A stretch of DNA of 64,000 bases. Source: Rhizobium leguminosarum bv. trifolii WSM2297 (lineage in GTDB: Bacteria; Pseudomonadota; Alphaproteobacteria; Rhizobiales; Rhizobiaceae). The notes under the pieces are model-generated. The model ran no database searches, was not told the origin of the DNA, and saw nothing but the letters and a program-made list of their open reading frames with translations. Shown piece after piece: positions 59,482 through 64,000 of this stretch. The number at the start of each line of letters is the position of its first letter. Positions within the stretch are counted from its first letter, which is position 1. Location of the stretch: positions 124,001-188,000 of the forward strand of contig NZ_JH719395.1 in NCBI RefSeq assembly GCF_000271845.1. Direction: 5' to 3'. The translations under genes and the position numbers were made by a program.

Positions 59482-60378
59482 TTATCGGCAGGAGGCGAGA
59501 AAAGCTCGAATCGCTGCGGGGATATTGCCGAGATGCAGAAGAGGCGCATGTCCTTGTCCTTCGGCGGCATGAAGGATCATGCCCGGATGCCGCCGTGACA
59601 TTTCGTCTGCGGTTTCCCGTGAAAGCAGAGACGTATTTTCGCCGCGGATCAGCATCAGCGGTAAGTGCGCCAGGCGCTCGAATTGCTCCCAGAGATCGGG
59701 CAGCGGCTGGCTGAAATCGATCGATTTCAGCGCTTCGGCGATCGCCGGATCGAAATCGGCCACCGGCCTTCCGCCGCCATCGCGATAAAGCGCTAGCGCC
59801 ATCTCGCGCCAGTCTTGCTCCGCAAGCGCGGCAAAGGACGCGCCATGATTATCCCTCAAGATATCGACCGCCTCACCCCAGTCTATCGGTTTTCTGCCGC
59901 TGTTGAGGTAGTCGCGGATCAGCGCCAGCCCCTCGGCCTCGAGCACGGGCCCGATATCGTTGAGAATGACCGCTTCGAGAAGATCCGGCCTGGTCGCCGC
60001 GAGCAGATGCAGGATCAGCCCGCCCCGGGACGTGCCGATGAAGACCGCCCGCTCGATGCCGAGCGCCGCGCAGGCGGCAACGACGTCCCCGGCTTCCATA
60101 GTAAGATTGTAGTTCGCTTTGTTCTCGTCCCGCGCCGAATTTCCCCGTCCGCGCGAATCGAGCGCGATGACCCGGTGCGGTGCTGTCATGTCCCGGGAGA
60201 GAAGCAGCGCCAGCCGATGAAAATCCCGCGTATTGCGGGTGAGGCCGGGCAGGCAGATGACCGGCAGCCGTCCGGCAGCCACCGTCTCGTCCGGCCGATA
60301 GTCGCGGGCATAAAGCGTCAGACCATCGGGAGAGGTGTAAAACCGTTCCTGGAAACCGCTTGGATTCGTATCCGGCAT
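59482..60378 (-). CDS. Alpha/beta hydrolase
   Basis: 298 residues with the alpha/beta hydrolase fold: oxyanion-hole region CLPGLTRNTRDFHRLA, RVIALDSRGRGNS, and the nucleophile Ser in FIGTSRGGLI (GxSxG). The family His is in GQGHAPLL near the C-terminus and an Asp/Glu lies in the strand before. No signal peptide, so it is cytoplasmic. Substrate is unknown; haloalkane dehalogenase, esterase and lactonase relatives all share these motifs. Starts 30-60 bp from the lytic transglycosylase gene's end, same strand. Confidence 0.87.
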   Translation of the reverse strand: MPDTNPSGFQERFYTSPDGLTLYARDYRPDETVAAGRLPVICLPGLTRNTRDFHRLALLLSRDMTAPHRVIALDSRGRGNSARDENKANYNLTMEAGDVVAACAALGIERAVFIGTSRGGLILHLLAATRPDLLEAVILNDIGPVLEAEGLALIRDYLNSGRKPIDWGEAVDILRDNHGASFAALAEQDWREMALALYRDGGGRPVADFDPAIAEALKSIDFSQPLPDLWEQFERLAHLPLMLIRGENTSLLSRETADEMSRRHPGMILHAAEGQGHAPLLHLGNIPAAIRAFLASCR

Positions 60379-60442
60379 CGCATCCCTCGAGAGTTGTTGA
60401 TCCCGAAGATGTAGCCTGCTTTTCGAGCCGCGCCAAACGGCT

Positions 60443-62518
60443 TCAGGAGGCGCTGCGTCCGCCGATGAGGTCGCGCTCGATATCTGTGGACTGGCCGAGA
60501 CGAGCTTTGTAGACCTCGTAATTCTCCATCACCCGCTGGACGTAGTTCCGCGTTTCGGGGAAGGGGATGCGCTCGATCCAATCGACGATCTCGTCGATCG
60601 ATTTGCCGCGCGGATCGCCGTAGCGGCCGATCCATTCCGGTACCCGCTTCGGCCCGGCATTATAGGCGATGAAGGTGAGGATATAGGAGCCGCCGAAGGC
60701 GTCGATCTGCTCGCCGAGATAATGCGCGCCGAGCGTGGCGTTGTAGCCGGCATCGGCGGTCAGCTTGTCTTTCGAATAGGCGATGTTGTGGCGCTTGGCC
60801 ACCGCCTGGGCCGTCCCAGGCAGAAGCTGCAGCAATCCCCGTGCATTGGCCGCCGAAACGGCCGCCGGGTTAAAGGCGCTTTCCTGCCGGGCGATGGCAT
60901 AGGCAAGCGCCTTGCCTGAGCCTGAAATATTGGCGTTCGCGGGGATGACGCCCACCGGAAAGGCGAGCGCTGCGACATCGATGCCGCGGCCATAGGCGAT
61001 CTTGCCGATCTGCAGCGACAGATGATGATCGCCGGATTGCTCGGCCTGTGCCGCAAGCACTGCCAGTTCACCGGGGCTCTGCAGTTGGTCGGCGAGAGCG
61101 AGATAGAGAATGTCGGCCCGCCAGCCATGGCCGGCGGCTTCCAGCCGGGCGATGGCCTGCACGGCTTCGCGTGCCTGGAAGTGTTGTCGGTCGGCCGTGC
61201 TCGGCGAGGGATAGGTAACGTTCAGCGTTTTTTGCCCCAGCCGTTCTGCCGCGAGCTGGCCATAGAAAGTGCCGGGGAAGGTCGCAGCCTTCGCATAGAA
61301 TTCGCTCGATTTGCCAGGACCTCCGGCCTCCGCCGCTCGTCCCAGCCAATACCAAGCGCGGGAAACCGAGATCGGTCCGTTCGAGGTCTGGAGGATCTTG
61401 CGGAAATGTTTTTCCGCCGTTGCCGGATCCTGCAGGCCACGAAGCGCGTACCACCCGGCATGGAATTCAGCCTCGACAATATCCGTCGGGCTCGTTGCAG
61501 CGTAGTTTGCGACGATGCGATAGGCAGGCTTGAACTGTCCCTGGTCGACGAGGCCGCGGCTGACGATGCGCTGCTCGTTCCACCACTCGCCGGAATTGAC
61601 GAGCTCGCTGCGCTCGGGCGGCATCTGTCCCAGCAGTGCCGCCGCCTCGGCATATTTGTCCTGCTTGCGCAGATATTCGATCCGCGCAAACAGCAGGCCG
61701 GCATCGCTGCGCCATCGCGCATCGACGGCGTCGAGCAGCGCGCCGGCATTGCCGGCTTTGGCGTCGACGGCGGCCCATGCCTTGTAGAGCGTTTGAGCCT
61801 GGCCCATGTCGCCGAAGCGCTTGGCCTGCGCCACCCGGCCGCGATACATCAGATAGTCCATCCGAGCCTTATGGTCGGCCGGCGTCAACAGCGCGGAAAA
61901 TTCGATGAGGATCTTGTCCTCGGTCGCCTTGTCGAGAGCCTCTCCGCGCCAGACCTTGCGGATATATTTTGCTGCCTGCGCCTGTTTGCCTGTTGCAACC
62001 AGCGCCCGGCCGAGGATGACGGCGCCCTGCATCGTCTCAGGCGCGGTATCGCCGAAGGCGGCAAGCACAGCCGATGGGGCGGGGTTTTCGTCATAGAGCG
62101 CGCGTTCGGAATAGGCACGCAGCCGCGAAAGGCCCGGCCAGCTCTTGAGCTCCTGCGCAGCACCGGCGATTTCATAGGAGGGAACGCCCCTCAATCCGGA
62201 AACGGCGATCGCCCAGGTGAGGATATGGCGGTCGAGCGTACCCGCTTGCATATTGTCGCGGATCGATAGCGCCAGCCGCGGATCCTTGTCGGAAAGCGCG
62301 TCGAGGCCGGATTTCAGGTCGCCGTTGACGGGCGCGATGGCCGGATTGCGCGGAATGGCGCCGGTTGTGATCGATTCCGGCATGGATGTTTCGGGAACGA
62401 AGCCGATCGGCTTCACAGCGGGCATGGCCGTGCTCTCGCCGGGAAGCGGCGACGCTACGCTGCTCCACGCAGCGGCAATAAAGCCGAAGGCGGACAGAAT
62501 CAGGACAGCTTTCTTCAT
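60443..62518 (-). CDS. Soluble lytic murein transglycosylase, Slt70-like
   Basis: 691 residues. After a signal peptide (MKKAVLILSAFGFIAAAWSS) comes a long alpha-superhelical region (about 60-510), then the catalytic SLT domain (about 520-650) with AIARQESAFNPAAVSAANARG, where the Glu is catalytic, QLLPGTAQ and TFIAYNAGPKRVPEWI. It cuts the MurNAc-GlcNAc bond to 1,6-anhydro products in the periplasm. Length fits Slt70. ATG 62518 is preferred for the signal sequence; an ATG eleven codons upstream is possible. It is divergent from dapA. Confidence 0.92.
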   Translation of the reverse strand: MKKAVLILSAFGFIAAAWSSVASPLPGESTAMPAVKPIGFVPETSMPESITTGAIPRNPAIAPVNGDLKSGLDALSDKDPRLALSIRDNMQAGTLDRHILTWAIAVSGLRGVPSYEIAGAAQELKSWPGLSRLRAYSERALYDENPAPSAVLAAFGDTAPETMQGAVILGRALVATGKQAQAAKYIRKVWRGEALDKATEDKILIEFSALLTPADHKARMDYLMYRGRVAQAKRFGDMGQAQTLYKAWAAVDAKAGNAGALLDAVDARWRSDAGLLFARIEYLRKQDKYAEAAALLGQMPPERSELVNSGEWWNEQRIVSRGLVDQGQFKPAYRIVANYAATSPTDIVEAEFHAGWYALRGLQDPATAEKHFRKILQTSNGPISVSRAWYWLGRAAEAGGPGKSSEFYAKAATFPGTFYGQLAAERLGQKTLNVTYPSPSTADRQHFQAREAVQAIARLEAAGHGWRADILYLALADQLQSPGELAVLAAQAEQSGDHHLSLQIGKIAYGRGIDVAALAFPVGVIPANANISGSGKALAYAIARQESAFNPAAVSAANARGLLQLLPGTAQAVAKRHNIAYSKDKLTADAGYNATLGAHYLGEQIDAFGGSYILTFIAYNAGPKRVPEWIGRYGDPRGKSIDEIVDWIERIPFPETRNYVQRVMENYEVYKARLGQSTDIERDLIGGRSAS

Positions 62519-62730
62519 CCAGGATCTCGCAACGAAAACACGCCCTGCCATTTGGCTAGAGGCATCTTAACGAAACCTTACCGTACCAGGTAAAATTCAT
62601 TCACATCTGCTATCGGAATTTGCCCTAAACCGAACTCTACGCGCTTGTCGCGATGATTTCGGCGCTCTATGGTGCGCAAAATATTCATGGAATGCGGCCG
62701 AAGCAAGGATTTGGTCGTGAGGAGCTTTGC

Positions 62731-63615
62731 ATGTTCAATGGGTCCATTCCCGCCCTCGTCACCCCCTTCACCGATGCCGGACTGATCGACGAAGGCAGCT
62801 TCGCCGCGCATGTCGACTGGCAGATCAAGGAAGGCAGCAGTGGTCTCGTTCCTGTCGGCACGACGGGCGAATCCCCGACGCTGTCGCATGCCGAGCACAA
62901 GCGGGTCGTGGAATTGTGCATCGAGGTTGCTGCAAAACGCGTTCCCGTCATGGCCGGCGCCGGCTCGAACAATACAGGCGAGGCGATCGAGCTTGCCCAG
63001 CATGCCGAAAAGGTCGGTGCGGATGCGGTTCTGGTCGTCACTCCTTACTACAACAAGCCGACGCAAAAGGGCTTGATCGCGCATTTTTCGGCGATCGCAA
63101 AGGCTGTCGATCTGCCGATCTATATCTACAATATCCCCGGCCGCTCGGTGGTCGACATGACGCCGGAAACGATGGGCGCGCTCGCCAAGGCGCATGGCAA
63201 TATCGTCGGCGTCAAGGATGCGACGGGCAAGATCGAGCGCGTCTCCGAACAGCGCATCACCTGCGGCAAGGATTTCCGGCAATTGTCCGGCGAGGACGCG
63301 ACGGCGCTCGGCTTCAACGCCCATGGCGGCGTCGGTTGCATTTCGGTCACGGCCAATGTCGCCCCGCGCCTCTGCGCCGATTTCCAGGCGGCGACGCTGA
63401 AAGGCGACTATGCCAGCGCGCTGGAATATCAGGATCGGCTGATGCCGCTGCACAGGGCGATCTTCCTGGAACCCGGACTTTGCGGCGCCAAATACGGGCT
63501 CTCCCGGCTTGGCCGCATGAGCCGCAACGTCCGCTCGCCGCTGTTGTCGACGCTGGAGCCGGCAACGGAAGCGGCGATCGACGCCGCCCTTCGCCATGCC
63601 GGGCTGCTGAACTGA
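62731..63615 (+). CDS. dapA: 4-hydroxy-tetrahydrodipicolinate synthase DapA
   Basis: 294 residues, lysine and diaminopimelate pathway enzyme that joins pyruvate and aspartate semialdehyde. The sequence has [14 protein letters not shown], the catalytic Tyr in [13 protein letters not shown], the Schiff-base Lys in VGVKDATGK, and [12 protein letters not shown]. Length is normal. ATG 62731 follows GAGGAGC. It is next to smpB, a standard rhizobial order. Its divergent neighbour is a lytic transglycosylase. Confidence 0.98.
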   Translation: MFNGSIPALVTPFTDAGLIDEGSFAAHVDWQIKEGSSGLVPVGTTGESPTLSHAEHKRVVELCIEVAAKRVPVMAGAGSNNTGEAIELAQHAEKVGADAVLVVTPYYNKPTQKGLIAHFSAIAKAVDLPIYIYNIPGRSVVDMTPETMGALAKAHGNIVGVKDATGKIERVSEQRITCGKDFRQLSGEDATALGFNAHGGVGCISVTANVAPRLCADFQAATLKGDYASALEYQDRLMPLHRAIFLEPGLCGAKYGLSRLGRMSRNVRSPLLSTLEPATEAAIDAALRHAGLLN

Positions 63616-63708
63616 GGAGACCGGCCGTCTTCACAAGGCCGGGTCGTTCCCTTACATAGAGGGCAAGCAATGAGGGCGCAGCTTTTGCGCCCCGAAGGGA
63701 ATATTGTC

Positions 63709-64000
63709 ATGGCCCCCAAAGGCAGCCAGCGCGTGGTGAACAAGGTCGTGGCCGAAAACCGCAAGGCCCGCTTCAACTACGAGATCATCGATACTTATGA
63801 GGCCGGCCTCGTGCTGATGGGCACGGAGGTCAAGTCGTTGCGCGAAGGCAAGGCCAATATCGCCGAATCCTATGCGTCGGACGAGGGCGGCGAGATCTGG
63901 CTGATCAATTCCTACCTGCCGGAATATCTGCAGGCGAACCGCTTCAATCACGAACCGCGCCGGCGCCGCAAGCTGCTGCTGTCGGGTCGCGAGATCCATC
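63709..64000 (+). CDS. smpB: SsrA-binding protein SmpB, 5' part
   Basis: The first 97 codons of a gene running past the end of the window. SmpB brings tmRNA to stalled ribosomes. The OB-fold start [24 protein letters not shown] and the signature [19 protein letters not shown] are clear. ATG 63709 follows GAAGGGA. A GGGCGCA/TGCGCCC hairpin (63674-63692) lies in the leader. The C-terminal tail is not visible. Confidence 0.97.
   Translation, partial: MAPKGSQRVVNKVVAENRKARFNYEIIDTYEAGLVLMGTEVKSLREGKANIAESYASDEGGEIWLINSYLPEYLQANRFNHEPRRRRKLLLSGREIH

Overview
The window is a high-GC alphaproteobacterial chromosome segment that looks like Rhizobium (R. leguminosarum / R. etli group). Evidence: a RopA-type porin, a galacturonosyltransferase-like (Rgt) cluster of LPS-core type, an RpiR-type inositol regulon, dapA next to smpB, and several palindromic intergenic repeats of rhizobial character. 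It reads as ordinary chromosome with accessory islands, not as a plasmid or prophage. No integrase, IS element, CRISPR array or rRNA was seen. Species is inferred from gene content only.

Layout. 0-10 kb is housekeeping and metabolism: the C-terminus of ETF-ubiquinone oxidoreductase, an L,D-transpeptidase lipoprotein, an EamA exporter divergent from an Lrp/AsnC regulator, MgtE with a structured leader, an MFS exporter, a diacylglycerol-kinase-like protein, and a divergent glutamine-synthetase-like / class III aminotransferase pair that fits polyamine use. 10-12.2 kb is an NfeD protease plus slipin pair. 12.2-26.9 kb is a complete Tad/Cpa (type IVc, Flp) pilus locus: prepilin peptidase, pilin, CpaB, CpaC, a small lipoprotein, three TadE/G-type pseudopilin-like proteins, CpaE, an embedded L,D-transpeptidase, CpaF, TadB and TadC. 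An unfamiliar AAA+ ATPase and a coiled-coil membrane protein follow on the same strand, and a TadD-like TPR lipoprotein lies opposite.

27.2-34 kb holds three paralogous GT39 (ArnT-like) transferases and a DPM1-like GT2. This matches the rhizobial RgtA/B/C plus RgtE system that adds galacturonic acid to LPS core. A polytopic LPG-synthase-TM protein is divergent from it. 34-36.4 kb is an ECF42-type sigma factor with three DGPF/YCII proteins. 36.5-47.7 kb is mixed: AMP nucleosidase, small secreted or membrane proteins, a SEL1 protein, a HisC-like aminotransferase, two PilZ proteins, a host-attachment protein, LysR, a MATE exporter, a tiny Cys-rich protein beside an AraC regulator with an N-terminal Cys/His cluster, and a DUF1127 protein.

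47.7-57.3 kb is the inositol catabolic region (iolC-iolD-iolE-iolB on the minus strand, iolR, and a divergent Gfo/Idh/MocA dehydrogenase and FAD reductase). It carries candidate IolR operators and two copies of a GC-rich nested-palindrome element inside the operon. 57.3-64 kb has tRNA-Ser(GCU), the porin, an alpha/beta hydrolase, a lytic transglycosylase, dapA and the start of smpB.

The most interesting material is the Tad locus with its embedded peptidoglycan enzyme and extra ATPase/coiled-coil pair, the nested-palindrome element found three times just after minus-strand stop codons, the RBS-pairing leader of mgtE, and the lipid-transport candidate facing the Rgt cluster.
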